62,035 nt of DNA from Bacteroidota bacterium (GCA_025354385.1 JANXMZ010000018.1:1-62035), one strand, 5' to 3'; positions 26,432 to 35,585 are shown, numbered from the stretch's first letter. Numbers and translations are program-made. The notes: generated from the sequence alone by a model not told the origin.

Positions 26432-27514
26432 ATGAATGCAAGTTTTACAAAAACAGCAAGCGATTCTTTTTCACTGAATCTGCAAATAGAAGTGAATGCT
26501 TATTTCTGCAACAAGACCAAAAAAGCCAATCTTTTATTTTGGTTTAAATCGGTTGTGAATTGGATTTTATTTTTTGGACTGTACTTTTACATACTTAAGT
26601 ATACTCATACTTTCGTAAGTCTTATTGGGCTATTCAGTTTAATGGGTGTTATTGCGGTAGTATTGGTAATGAATGTTGCCCACGATGCTAGTCATGGCGC
26701 CTGTTCCAATAAAAAATGGGTAAATGGTTTATTAAGTTTTACATGGGATTTTTTTGGCAACAGTAGTTATTTTTGGCATTTAAAACACAATGTTTCGCAC
26801 CATCCTTTAACCAATGTCGTAGGATATGATGGAGATATTGAACAATCTAAACTTATTAGATTAAGTCCGCATGCAGAGTGGAAATATTTTCATAAGTATC
26901 AACATATTTATGCATTTTTATTATACAGTTTTATTGGGGTTTTCATTGTTTATTTCAGAGATTTTAAGTTGCTAGCCAATTATCAATATGGTAATAAGTT
27001 ATTGCGCTTTCATTCTCCGTGGATATTAGCGGGTTTAATTTTTTCTAAGGTTTTCTTTTTTCTTTTCATGGTATACATTCCTAAACTCTTATTGGGTATT
27101 TCTTGGGACGAAATTTTATTTCTACATTTTGTAATGCTAATGAGTCTTGGATTAGTGATTACTCTTTTATTGATTCCTGCTCATACTAATCCGGAAGCAC
27201 ATTTTGAGTGGCCTAACAAAGATGGGCATATTGAAAATGGATTTTTTAGACATCAAGTAGAATCTACGATTGATTTTGCAGCAAATAATTATTTGGTGAA
27301 TTGGTTGTCTGGCGGTTTGAACACTCATGTAGTGCATCATTTATTCCCTGGTGTTTGTCATATTCATTATTTCCCGCTTACTAAAGTTGTCAAAAAAGTG
27401 GCAGCCAAACACAATGTTAAATACCATAATTTGTCATTTATAACATTTATTAAACACCACATCAAATTTCTTAAATCAATGGGAAATAACCCAAAGGTGG
27501 GTATTTGTAATTAA
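26432..27514 (+). CDS. Membrane fatty acid desaturase
   Basis: This is a 360-residue di-iron desaturase of acyl lipids or acyl-CoA. Three His boxes are visible: HDASH (84-88), HxxHNVSHH (116-124), and HVVHH just before LFPGVCHIHY. Four or more membrane helices surround them. There is no fused cytochrome b5. The GLNTHVVHHLFPG context is closest to the linoleoyl-CoA/front-end desaturase subgroup. The ATG at 26432 replaces a TTG five codons upstream. It shares a probable operon with the Omp85-type barrel gene 16 bases downstream. Confidence 0.92.
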   Translation: MNASFTKTASDSFSLNLQIEVNAYFCNKTKKANLLFWFKSVVNWILFFGLYFYILKYTHTFVSLIGLFSLMGVIAVVLVMNVAHDASHGACSNKKWVNGLLSFTWDFFGNSSYFWHLKHNVSHHPLTNVVGYDGDIEQSKLIRLSPHAEWKYFHKYQHIYAFLLYSFIGVFIVYFRDFKLLANYQYGNKLLRFHSPWILAGLIFSKVFFFLFMVYIPKLLLGISWDEILFLHFVMLMSLGLVITLLLIPAHTNPEAHFEWPNKDGHIENGFFRHQVESTIDFAANNYLVNWLSGGLNTHVVHHLFPGVCHIHYFPLTKVVKKVAAKHNVKYHNLSFITFIKHHIKFLKSMGNNPKVGICN

Positions 27515-27530
27515 TAATCCTTTAAACATT

Positions 27531-28619
27531 ATGAAAATTAAAAGCCACTTTATTATAATTTATATACTAATGCCTATGATTAGTAAAGCAGATACTACAA
27601 AAATAAAAAGTCTAAAATTAACACCCTTGCCTTTGATATATTACTCGCCCGAAACACGTTTGGGATTTGGAGCAATTGTAGCGGCTAATTTTAAAACAGG
27701 AAAACGAAAAGATACTTTAACAAAGGGTTCTTATGCGCAAATCTATGCAATGTATACGCTCAATAAACAATACGATATTGGCAATCAGTTTAGAATGTAT
27801 ACACCTAATAATAGATGTATCATCAGCAGTAAATTTAATTATAGGTATTTTCCTGAATTTTATTTTGGGATAGAAACTGGAAAACCACTCTTGCATAAAG
27901 ATACCATTCGTTATAATAATTTCACTGAAGATTTTAAAATCTATAAAAGATTTGGTAAGATATGTTATTGGGGATTAGAGACGCGTTATAATCATATTGC
28001 AAATATAAACAGTGGGGCAGGGCATTTTGCAACAGAACAACCATTGGGATATGATGGTTACAGTGTTATAGGGTTTGGACCAGTTTTGTGTATTGAAACC
28101 AGAGATAATTTCGTTTATCCTCGCAAAGGATTTTTTATGGAATATGCGTTTTTAAAATATTCAGGCATTAAAAAAAGTGGATATCCATTTGCTCAATTAA
28201 AATTAGATATTAGAAAGTATTTCCCAATTCATATCACAAGCAATTCGGACGTTATTGCTCTGCAGATGTTAATTAATTGTAATAAAGGAGAGGTGCCTTT
28301 TAAAGATATGGCAGATATTGGAGGGGCTTATACCATGAGGGGATATTATACAGGATTTTATAGGTTCAAAAATATAGTTGCTTCACAAATAGAGAGTCGA
28401 ATAGGTGTCTATAAAAACTGGGGTTTAAATCTATGGATTGGTGGTGCTTTAACACCTTATAAGTGGTTTGATTTGAACTTAAAAGATGTAAAGTTAAATG
28501 CAGGCATTGGATTAAGATTTACCATCAATAAAAAGGACCATTTGAATTTGCGACTTGACCAAGGGTTTGGCAAGTATCAACAAAAAGGTTTCTATCTCGA
28601 TATAGCAGAAGCGTATTAA
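27531..28619 (+). CDS. BamA/TamA-type outer-membrane barrel protein without POTRA domains
   Basis: This 362-residue protein has a signal peptide (to about residue 20, ISKADT) and then a bacterial surface antigen (Omp85) barrel. Recognisable parts are TPLPLIYYSPETRLGFGAI, VLCIETRDNFVYPRKGFFMEYA and the lid-loop block GGAYTMRGYYTGFYR (about 263-277), with the conserved RG(Y/F) motif. No POTRA domains fit before the barrel. Family members of this size are annotated as surface antigen or BamA/TamA family proteins. It follows the desaturase by 16 bases. Confidence 0.85.
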   Translation: MKIKSHFIIIYILMPMISKADTTKIKSLKLTPLPLIYYSPETRLGFGAIVAANFKTGKRKDTLTKGSYAQIYAMYTLNKQYDIGNQFRMYTPNNRCIISSKFNYRYFPEFYFGIETGKPLLHKDTIRYNNFTEDFKIYKRFGKICYWGLETRYNHIANINSGAGHFATEQPLGYDGYSVIGFGPVLCIETRDNFVYPRKGFFMEYAFLKYSGIKKSGYPFAQLKLDIRKYFPIHITSNSDVIALQMLINCNKGEVPFKDMADIGGAYTMRGYYTGFYRFKNIVASQIESRIGVYKNWGLNLWIGGALTPYKWFDLNLKDVKLNAGIGLRFTINKKDHLNLRLDQGFGKYQQKGFYLDIAEAY

Positions 28620-28708
28620 AAATAAACCTTTATAATCTATTCTATTAACTACCAGTTGTAATTTCATTTTTTTACAATTTGTTGACATTAGTTAACAAAC
28701 TAAAGCAA

Positions 28709-28716
28709 TATTTTTG
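28709..28716 (+). promoter_or_regulatory. Minus-7 element (TATTTTTG) for apaG
   Basis: A perfect TAnnTTTG, ten bases before the ATG at 28727, with TTGACA at 28682-28687 in the minus-33 region. It shows that the longer TTG-started frame is not the real gene. Confidence 0.65.
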
Positions 28717-28726
28717 TCCCTTTCAC

Positions 28727-29113
28727 ATGAAAGTAGCGGAAACTTATGATATCGTCATCTCTGTTGTCAATGAATATGTTGGTGTTCAAAGTGATCCTAG
28801 TAAAGGGGAGTATTTTTTTGCTTACAGAATAAATATTCAAAACAATAGCGATTACACCGTTAAATTATTGCGACGAAAATGGTTCATTGCAGATTCTGGT
28901 CACGAAATAAAGGAAGTAGAGGGCGAAGGCGTTGTGGGGTTGCAGCCAGTGTTGAAGCCAGGCGAATTTCATGCCTACATGTCTGGATGCCAATTGGAGA
29001 CCGAAATTGGAGCCATGTGGGGTTTTTATATTTTTGAAAGACAGTATACAGATGAAAGGATAGAAGTAGAGATACCTCGCTTTGAATTAATAGCACCTTG
29101 GTTAAATAATTAA
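28727..29113 (+). CDS. apaG: ApaG domain protein
   Basis: This 128-residue protein of the ApaG fold (FnIII-like beta sandwich, also called Co2+/Mg2+ efflux protein ApaG) has diagnostic stretches YRINIQNNSDYTVKLLRRKWFI, EVEGEGVVGLQPVLKPGEFHAYMSGC and a MWGFYIF strand. The length is normal. The molecular role is unsettled. The promoter lies within the 5' extension of the frame, which fixes the start at 28727. Confidence 0.93.
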   Translation: MKVAETYDIVISVVNEYVGVQSDPSKGEYFFAYRINIQNNSDYTVKLLRRKWFIADSGHEIKEVEGEGVVGLQPVLKPGEFHAYMSGCQLETEIGAMWGFYIFERQYTDERIEVEIPRFELIAPWLNN

Positions 29114-29165
29114 CAGATATAGCTTCCTTTTCTGTTATTGTATTTTTTATAAATATTCAATTCAA

Positions 29166-29173
29166 TATATTTG
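29166..29173 (+). promoter_or_regulatory. Minus-7 element (TATATTTG)
   Basis: A perfect TAnnTTTG, 15 bases before the ATG at 29189. It overlaps the TTG at 29171, excluding that codon as a start. Confidence 0.6.
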
Positions 29174-29188
29174 ACTTTTTTAAAGTCA

Positions 29189-29725
29189 ATGCAGTATTTC
29201 AAAAGCACTCAGCTCGTTTTTATTGTTGCGTTTTTTTTCACTCTTTCTTCCTTCGTAAATGAGTCGGTAAAACCAATAAAGTTCACAATTAAAAAGGGGG
29301 TTTTCAAAGTTGATAAAGTAATCATTAATTCGGATTGGAGCATCGAGGTTATTAAAACGAGGTTAGGAACGCCCGAAAAAATTAAGAAAGGTTACAATAC
29401 AACCTATACATACACAGATTTAGGCATTGTTTTGTTTGAAGGAAAAGAGAGTAATTTAAATGAAATACAAATTTATTACAGTTTAATTAATCGTTCAGAA
29501 ATTGCTCCTTATGCCCCTTTTCGAGGTAGTTTTAAAATTGATAAACTTAATATCGATGTTTACTTGAGCAAAGATTTATTGTTTGAAAAGTTAGCGGATT
29601 GGCAACCCCAAAAAAGTTATTCAGATCATATTTTTAGGGTCGAAAAAGATGGTATTTATATTTATTTTGAATTTAGTCCAGATGATTTAAATCTCAATAA
29701 AATGAGTCTAGGGAAAAAGATTTAA
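29189..29725 (+). CDS. Secreted protein of unknown function
   Basis: This 178-residue protein begins with a signal peptide (MQYFKSTQLVFIVAFFFTLSSF). It then has a compact alpha/beta-looking body: KKGVFKVDKVIINSDWSIEVIKTRLGTP, TYTYTDLGIVLFE. The pattern of a binding or inhibitor-like module with SDWSIE...LGTP and a Tyr-rich tYxDlGI reminds me of small periplasmic families such as DUF7738, but I am not certain. It is single and promoter-driven, between apaG and a methyltransferase. No catalytic residues are apparent. Confidence 0.6.
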   Translation: MQYFKSTQLVFIVAFFFTLSSFVNESVKPIKFTIKKGVFKVDKVIINSDWSIEVIKTRLGTPEKIKKGYNTTYTYTDLGIVLFEGKESNLNEIQIYYSLINRSEIAPYAPFRGSFKIDKLNIDVYLSKDLLFEKLADWQPQKSYSDHIFRVEKDGIYIYFEFSPDDLNLNKMSLGKKI

Positions 29726-29801
29726 ATGCTGTCCGAATAGGTCCATATCACTGATAGTAAGGAGTATGGCATCATCTCATTCGGATTTGCTAAAAAACGA
29801 T

Positions 29802-29809
29802 TATCTTTG
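29802..29809 (+). promoter_or_regulatory. Minus-7 element (TATCTTTG)
   Basis: A perfect TAnnTTTG, 50 bases before the methyltransferase ATG at 29860. Confidence 0.5.
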
Positions 29810-29859
29810 CAGTTCGCATTATTTATAAAAAGTAACAGCGATACATCGCATAACAACCC

Positions 29860-30456
29860 ATGGTATTTGAATTTCTGAAATTAAATAAAAATGTCACTGA
29901 TACTGAGTTTGACACCATCTACCCTGAAAATATCAAAAAATTAGGTCCTGTTCATTGGACCCCAGTTGAGGTAGCACGTGAGGCGGCTAGTTTTTTATCA
30001 GATATGCCAGCCCCAAGTATTCTAGATATAGGTTCGGGCGCTGGGAAATTTTGCCTGGTAGGGGCTGCCATTACCAATGGGCAATACACTGGTGTTGAAC
30101 AGCGCACTAACTTACACCTGGTGGCCAAACGTTTGGCTACGCATTATGGCTTGCCTAATGTAAAATTTATTCAAGCCAACATAACAGAAATTAATTTCTC
30201 AGATTATAACGCATTTTATTATTTCAATCCTTTTTACGAAAACATTGAAAAATCTAACATCATTGACGAAACTGTTGAATTAAAAACTCAAAATTTCAAT
30301 GTATACACGCGTTATGTAAAACAACAATTAGAAGGTATGCCCATTGGAACCCGCTTGGTAACCTACTGGAGCAGTGTTAAGGATATTCCATTAAGCTACA
30401 CTTTGCAAGTTAAAAGTATGGGTGGTCTCTTAGAAATGTGGGAAAAGACCTTCTAA
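29860..30456 (+). CDS. Class I SAM-dependent methyltransferase
   Basis: This is a 198-residue methyltransferase. Motif I is ILDIGSGAGKF (about 54-64) and GVEQR (about 78-82) is the SAM ribose acid. FNPFYEN (about 127-133) sits at the motif IV position, where N/D-PP-Y is found in amino-acid or nucleobase methylases. There is no signal peptide or DNA-binding domain. The substrate is unknown. It converges on the msrB-msrA gene with a 16-base gap. Confidence 0.82.
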   Translation: MVFEFLKLNKNVTDTEFDTIYPENIKKLGPVHWTPVEVAREAASFLSDMPAPSILDIGSGAGKFCLVGAAITNGQYTGVEQRTNLHLVAKRLATHYGLPNVKFIQANITEINFSDYNAFYYFNPFYENIEKSNIIDETVELKTQNFNVYTRYVKQQLEGMPIGTRLVTYWSSVKDIPLSYTLQVKSMGGLLEMWEKTF

Positions 30457-30472
30457 TACCAATTTGAATAGA

Positions 30473-31525
30473 TTATTTTTTTAGTCTGTTTTTAAAAAGC
30501 GCTTCAAACTTATCTACTTTGGGCTGAATAACGAGTTGACAATAGTCTTCGTTTTTATTGTTAGCAAAATAGTCTTGATGACTAATATCTGCCTTGTAAA
30601 AAACATTGAAAGGTTCAATACTTGTAACAATTTTTTTGTCGTAAATATTGGTTCGCTCAAGCTCTTCAATAATGCTTTGTGCTGCCTTTTTCTGAGCTTC
30701 GTTTCTGTAAAAAATAACAGACCGATATTGAGTGCCTCTGTCTGCGCCTTGCTGATTCAAAGTTGTAGGGTCGTGCACTGTAAAGAATACTTTAAAAATT
30801 TCATCTAAGCTGGTTTCGCTAGTATTGAAAATAATTTGAACTACTTCTGCATGTTTGGTTGTTCCTGTGCAAACTTCATTATAAGTAGGGTTCATTTTTA
30901 TGCCACCAGAGTATCCTGATTCAACAGAAACGACTCCTTTTAAATTCTCGTAAATGGCTTCCACACACCAAAAGCAGCCTCCTCCAAGGGTGAGTGTATC
31001 CAATCGTGGTGTTGATAATTTTTTTTCAGGAACAAATTCCAATGAAACGGAGTTAACACAGTAGCGCATGCCTGTGGATGTTGGTCCATCGTTGAACAAA
31101 TGTCCGAGATGCCCGCCACAATGTGCACACATAATTTCAGTTCTTTCAACACCTAAAGAATTATCTGTTTGGGTAATAATTTTGCCACCTTTAATTTCTT
31201 TATCAAAGCTTGGCCAACCACAATGGGAATCGAATTTACTTTCGGAAGTAAATAATGGATTGCCACAAGCGCTACATTTATAAATACCAGAGTCATTGTT
31301 TAAAAGCAATGCGCCTGTGAAGGGCTGTTCTGTGCCTTTTTCCCTTAATACATAATACTGCTCGTCGGAAAGTTTTGTTTTCCAATAAGCTTCTTTTTCC
31401 ATTTCTATAGAATCGTTGTGCATTAACATTTTTTTTCTATTACTGCCTTTGGTGCCTTGACCGCAGGCGCACAAGGAAAATAAAAAATAAATAATGAGAG
31501 CGTTTGAAAATTTAATAGGGTTCAT
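30473..31525 (-). CDS. msrAB: Fused methionine sulfoxide reductase MsrB-MsrA lipoprotein
   Basis: This bifunctional 350-residue repair enzyme reduces both R- and S-methionine sulfoxide. A lipoprotein signal (LCAC, Cys21) is followed by the MsrB domain (about 48-165), with zinc ligands C84, C87, C133, C136 and catalytic Cys156 in RYCVNS. The MsrA domain follows (about 176-340) with GGGCFWC, catalytic Cys184. The order is B then A. The lipid anchor puts it in the envelope, where it would repair oxidised exported proteins. It needs an electron supply from a periplasmic thioredoxin-like protein, which is not next to it. Its own promoter lies upstream. Confidence 0.95.
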   Translation of the reverse strand: MNPIKFSNALIIYFLFSLCACGQGTKGSNRKKMLMHNDSIEMEKEAYWKTKLSDEQYYVLREKGTEQPFTGALLLNNDSGIYKCSACGNPLFTSESKFDSHCGWPSFDKEIKGGKIITQTDNSLGVERTEIMCAHCGGHLGHLFNDGPTSTGMRYCVNSVSLEFVPEKKLSTPRLDTLTLGGGCFWCVEAIYENLKGVVSVESGYSGGIKMNPTYNEVCTGTTKHAEVVQIIFNTSETSLDEIFKVFFTVHDPTTLNQQGADRGTQYRSVIFYRNEAQKKAAQSIIEELERTNIYDKKIVTSIEPFNVFYKADISHQDYFANNKNEDYCQLVIQPKVDKFEALFKNRLKK

Positions 31526-31568
31526 TTTTGTTTGATTGGTTAAAGGGTTAATCTTAAATAATTATATG

Positions 31569-31576
31569 CAAAAATA
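31569..31576 (-). promoter_or_regulatory. Minus-7 element for msrB-msrA (TATTTTTG)
   Basis: A perfect TAnnTTTG on the minus strand, 43 bases before the ATG. The rest of the gap up to 31841 is AT-rich, and I see no gene in it that I would defend. Confidence 0.55.
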
Positions 31577-31841
31577 AACTGACTATTACTGGTAAAATGT
31601 CGGCTGCTTTACTTTTTGAAAACTAAAATAGTTTACCAAAATAAAATAGGATAATCGATGTGATGAGAGATTTTTTTTAATAAAATGGGGAAGTTGATTG
31701 TTGTGGTATTGGTCAATCATCATAACTTGGTTTTTGCTTTTGGTTTTCAATACTCCTTTCCAGAATGCCCTCATGCTTGTTTTCAAATTATCACGCTATT
31801 ATTTATTGAGGTTTCAGAATAAAAAAAATATTTTGTAATTT

Positions 31842-33668
31842 TTAATCCCAATAATTTTCCATGGATTTATCAATCACATCACCTCTTAAAATTCTGTATC
31901 GTTTGCGGGCTTCGTTAGCAAATAAACTGCCAGTATAATTTAAAATTATTTTTTCGTAAAGAGGCTTTGCCTTTTCAGGATCTTTTAATTTAAATTCATA
32001 CAATTTCGCCAAATTAATAAGGGCATTGTCAGCTAAAATATCGTAGCTAAAATCTTTGTAAACTTTTGAGTAAAAGACAATGGCATCATTATAATTGCCT
32101 TGTTTTTCGGCAATAATAGCTTTTGAAAAATAAATTTCATCTGCTAAGGTATGCATGGGAAATTTATTGGGAATCTCATCTAATGCGATAGCCGCTTCAG
32201 TAAGTTTATTTTGGAATATTAATAAATCGGCATGGGCATATAGCGACATTGCATCTTGGTTACTATCTAATCCTATGTTGTCTTGAATCAAGAGCCACAA
32301 GCGCAAGGCATTGTTAGAGATAAGTTGACTGGTAGCATTCTTCAGAACATCTAATTGGGTCTGACACCACTCAAACTCGCCTCTAAAATAACAAAGGCGT
32401 GCGTATCTGAATTTTGCTTCTTGTCCTAGTTCATCAGTGTTAAAACTCTTTTCAACTTGCTTGTATAGTAAATCAGCTTCCCATGGGTCGCCATTAATAA
32501 GCAATGCATCGCCCAAACTTAATTTGCATTTAGCCGCAACAAAGGGTTCTATTTCCTGCATTTTTAAGGCCTTATTTAATTCTGTAATTCCTTTGTTTGG
32601 TTCGTGTAAATAATAAATATACAACTCGGCCAATTGTTCCATTTGTTCTGAAGTTTGCCAATTATCGCCATTAGCTGCTAAAAAACTTTGGTATTCTTTT
32701 TCAAGCGCTCTTAAGCTTGGTAAATCTGCACCGTTGCCTGTTTTTATTTGCAATAGCCCATTTTGTAAAACTCCTTGTTGGGCTTGGTAAAAATAGCGTT
32801 TGTTTTCCCCTAAAAGTTTTACATAATTAAAACATTCAATGGCAATATCATAAACTTCATTGCTTTGGCAAATCCAGCCTAATTCTATTATTTTTTTGCC
32901 ATCTTCATTCAGTCGTTTATCAACTACTTTAGATTGTATAAGAGCCCCTTGCCAGTCTTTTTGTTGTATGAAACTCCATATCAATAAGTCATTGTAAACA
33001 ATATTTTCAGGGTTTTTTTGTAATTTTTGAAGTGTGCTTTTGCTAAGTATGTCGAAGTCCTTTTTACTGCTATAGGCCATCATCAATTTGTCCTTAATTT
33101 CTTGTATGGCAAAATCAAAATGACCAGCATAGGCAACAAGCTCATTGGTGCCACTCAATAAATCACCCTGTACAAAATATAATTGCGAAATTTCAAATGC
33201 AAATAAATAGTCATCATTCAAAACTTTCCTTCCTTTGGCATAAGCGAGCAATGTTTGGGAATAATATTTTCGCCTTAAAAAAGCATTGGCCAAATTTTCA
33301 ATACCTGTTTGATTGTCAAGTTTAATGTCTAGCAATTTCTTAAATATCTGATCGCGTTCTGCAATAAGCCCCTGCTCTCCTAACAAATAACCTTTATCTA
33401 CTTGGTAACCATAATTAGTTTCGAATTTTTTAATGCGTTTGTCAACCAGTTTCTCAGCTGCTTTAAAATCCTTCATCAATAAATAACATTGAAACAGATT
33501 TTCGTAATAATAAATGGATTCGGGTTGTTTTTTTGCTAATTCCTCGTATATGTCTGCTGCTTTAGTGTAGGCCTTCTCCGTCATGTATTGGGCCGCTAAT
33601 TTTTCTTCATTGTTCTGGGCTAACAATGAGAATGAGAAAAAACAAAAAATAATGCAAATACGAAACAT
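31842..33668 (-). CDS. Secreted tetratricopeptide-repeat protein
   Basis: This is a 608-residue protein with a signal peptide (to about residue 17, FSLLAQ) and many 34-residue TPR-like helical pairs. Examples are KAYTKAADIYEELAKKQPESIYYYENL near the N-terminus and KQGNYNDAIVFYSKVYKDF near the C-terminus. There is no enzymatic domain. It is likely a periplasmic scaffold for protein-protein contacts. The promoter box ends four bases before the ATG, predicting a leaderless mRNA. It is a single-gene unit, divergent from anmK. Confidence 0.85.
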   Translation of the reverse strand: MFRICIIFCFFSFSLLAQNNEEKLAAQYMTEKAYTKAADIYEELAKKQPESIYYYENLFQCYLLMKDFKAAEKLVDKRIKKFETNYGYQVDKGYLLGEQGLIAERDQIFKKLLDIKLDNQTGIENLANAFLRRKYYSQTLLAYAKGRKVLNDDYLFAFEISQLYFVQGDLLSGTNELVAYAGHFDFAIQEIKDKLMMAYSSKKDFDILSKSTLQKLQKNPENIVYNDLLIWSFIQQKDWQGALIQSKVVDKRLNEDGKKIIELGWICQSNEVYDIAIECFNYVKLLGENKRYFYQAQQGVLQNGLLQIKTGNGADLPSLRALEKEYQSFLAANGDNWQTSEQMEQLAELYIYYLHEPNKGITELNKALKMQEIEPFVAAKCKLSLGDALLINGDPWEADLLYKQVEKSFNTDELGQEAKFRYARLCYFRGEFEWCQTQLDVLKNATSQLISNNALRLWLLIQDNIGLDSNQDAMSLYAHADLLIFQNKLTEAAIALDEIPNKFPMHTLADEIYFSKAIIAEKQGNYNDAIVFYSKVYKDFSYDILADNALINLAKLYEFKLKDPEKAKPLYEKIILNYTGSLFANEARKRYRILRGDVIDKSMENYWD

Positions 33669-33672
33669 AGCA

Positions 33673-33680
33673 CAAAGTTA
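33673..33680 (-). promoter_or_regulatory. Minus-7 element (TAACTTTG), leaderless spacing
   Basis: A perfect TAnnTTTG on the minus strand with exactly four bases (TGCT) before the ATG of the TPR gene. Confidence 0.6.
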
Positions 33681-33767
33681 AACAAAAAAAGGAGCAAATT
33701 ATTGTGCAATCGATAGAGGCTTGCAAATGCTTGTTTTAAGTGAAAAGCATTTATCATCAAAAAAAAG

Positions 33768-33775
33768 TATTTTTG
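33768..33775 (+). promoter_or_regulatory. Minus-7 element for anmK (TATTTTTG)
   Basis: A perfect TAnnTTTG, 31 bases before the anmK ATG. Confidence 0.6.
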
Positions 33776-33806
33776 CCATGTTATATCATTTAACAATTAA
33801 GAAATA

Positions 33807-34898
33807 ATGAGAAATTATAAGGTCATAGGAATCATGTCGGGCTCATCTATGGATGGTATCGACCTTGCTTTGTGCAATATTGCGGAACACGATGGTAAAT
33901 ATACATACAGTGTAGAAGTTGCGCATACTTATGATTATGATGATAAATGGAGAGTTAGATTATCTCAGTTGAGGAAGGCAGATGCATTGGCATATGCAAA
34001 AACAGATGTATTCTATGGCCATTACCTTGGTCAACTTGTCAATGATTTTATGATTCAATATCAAGTGAGAGCTGATTTGGTAGCTTCGCATGGGCATACA
34101 GTGTTTCATTACCCCAATGAATTAATTACCCGTCAGGTTGGAGACGGTGCTTCCTTATCTGCTATTTGCGGGTTACCTGTTGTTAGTGATTTTAGAAGTA
34201 TGGATGTTGCCAAAGGAGGAGAGGGTGCACCATTAGTGGCCATTGGCGATGAATTGTTGTTCCCCGAATACGATTTTTGTTTGAATATCGGGGGATTTGC
34301 AAATATTTCTGGTAAAGTGGGCGAATACAGAGTAGCGTTTGATGTAAGCCCAGCCAATATTTTACTTAACCGTGTTGCCCGAGATTTAAATTTAAACTAT
34401 GATAAAGATGGTGAAATTGCTTCAAAAGGAGCTATTAATTACCCGTTATTAGCCCAGTTGAATGATATTGATTTTTACAAATTGCCTTTCCCTAAATCCC
34501 TTAACAGAGATTGGATTAATGAAGAGTTATGGCATTTAGTAAAAGAAGGGGAGCGCCTGTCTTCGGAAGATAAAATGAAGACTTTTGTGGATCATATTGG
34601 TACCCAAATTGGGAAAAGTATAAGCTATCTTAGCAGAAATGAGGCAGCAGGCAAGAAAGTACTTGTAACTGGTGGCGGGGCTTTCAATCTCACCCTTATG
34701 GATTATATCAGAACCCATAGTGAAGCCGAATTTATTATTCCGGATGAAAAACTTGTGAAATACAAAGAAGCCTTGATTTTTGCCTTAATGGGCGTTCTTC
34801 GTGTAGAAAATAATGTTAATATTAAAAAGACATTTACTGGTGCTAATAGTGATAGCGTAAGTGGTAGCTTGAATGGAGATTTTAAAAATTTACTTTAA
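33807..34898 (+). CDS. anmK: Anhydro-N-acetylmuramic acid kinase
   Basis: AnmK phosphorylates and opens 1,6-anhydro-MurNAc during peptidoglycan recycling, giving MurNAc-6-phosphate. The 363-residue length is standard. The ATP-binding start GIMSGSSMDGIDLALC (8-23) is followed by SHGHTVFHYP, QVGDGASLSAICGLPVVSDFR and the catalytic-Asp region, and GGGAFN near residue 290 closes the sugar kinase fold. MurQ and AmpD partners are not in the window. Confidence 0.95.
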   Translation: MRNYKVIGIMSGSSMDGIDLALCNIAEHDGKYTYSVEVAHTYDYDDKWRVRLSQLRKADALAYAKTDVFYGHYLGQLVNDFMIQYQVRADLVASHGHTVFHYPNELITRQVGDGASLSAICGLPVVSDFRSMDVAKGGEGAPLVAIGDELLFPEYDFCLNIGGFANISGKVGEYRVAFDVSPANILLNRVARDLNLNYDKDGEIASKGAINYPLLAQLNDIDFYKLPFPKSLNRDWINEELWHLVKEGERLSSEDKMKTFVDHIGTQIGKSISYLSRNEAAGKKVLVTGGGAFNLTLMDYIRTHSEAEFIIPDEKLVKYKEALIFALMGVLRVENNVNIKKTFTGANSDSVSGSLNGDFKNLL

Positions 34899-34915
34899 TT
34901 TGACAATTAAATAAG

Positions 34916-34923
34916 TATATTTG
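34916..34923 (+). promoter_or_regulatory. Minus-7 element (TATATTTG), leaderless spacing
   Basis: A perfect TAnnTTTG, 18 bases after the anmK stop, with only four bases (acta) before the ATG at 34928. A TTTG at 34899 is a possible but closely spaced minus-33 element. Confidence 0.6.
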
Positions 34924-34927
34924 ACTA

Positions 34928-35494
34928 ATGAAGTTATATTGGATTTATTTCATATTATTGTTTGTTACCATTGGTTTTTCATGTAAAAAGGACAAATCTA
35001 CTACAGCAGATATTGTGATTGAATACCCCATAATCATAGGGGATCAATTTGAAGTCGCTTTAGATACCGTAAAACTGAGTGAGTACATTACCCGCGAATC
35101 TTTTGCGTTTCCACTGGATTTAGATGCCGAACTAACCAAACATGGCACCAATAAAAAGTCCATCAAGTCTGCCAAGTTAATGTTTGTTAAATTACAAGTG
35201 TTAGACTACGCCTATGCAGACTCAGCTAACTATTGTAATTTTAAAGATTTAGGTGAATTGTATATGGATATAAAATACGATGGTATTGGTCAAGATCTTA
35301 TTGCTTCGAAAGCTTACATTCCTGATACTAGAACTAAAATTTTAAATTTGGATATTAACGATATAGAATTGAAAAATTATTTTCAACAGGAAACTATCAA
35401 GATGGTTTTTAAATTTAAAAAGAGAAGGCAAATGCACAACATAATGCCCTACTTGGTAAGTGCGCGTCTTAAAATTATTGCGAGTCCCTTGTAA
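34928..35494 (+). CDS. Lipoprotein of unknown function
   Basis: This is a 188-residue lipoprotein with lipobox IGFSC (Cys19), followed by KKDKS. The mature part is beta-rich, with alternating hydrophobic stretches (KLMFVKLQVLDYAYADS, KLYMDIKYDG-like blocks, YLVSARLKIIAS at the end) that suggest a small beta-sandwich. I do not recognise a family. The predicted transcript begins at the start codon. A second, unrelated lipoprotein gene follows 91 bases later. Confidence 0.6.
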   Translation: MKLYWIYFILLFVTIGFSCKKDKSTTADIVIEYPIIIGDQFEVALDTVKLSEYITRESFAFPLDLDAELTKHGTNKKSIKSAKLMFVKLQVLDYAYADSANYCNFKDLGELYMDIKYDGIGQDLIASKAYIPDTRTKILNLDINDIELKNYFQQETIKMVFKFKKRRQMHNIMPYLVSARLKIIASPL

Positions 35495-35585
35495 GTATTA
35501 TTTCCTAAATTTATTTTTTTAGTGCATCTGTAGTACTTGTTTTATTGGAATTTAATTTCATCTTTGCGATATAATATTTATTGGC

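Noticed and set aside
31586..31786. 66-residue minus-strand frame between msrB-msrA and the TPR gene
   Set aside because: There is no promoter, signal or domain, and composition fits AT-rich non-coding sequence; it is probably a chance frame.
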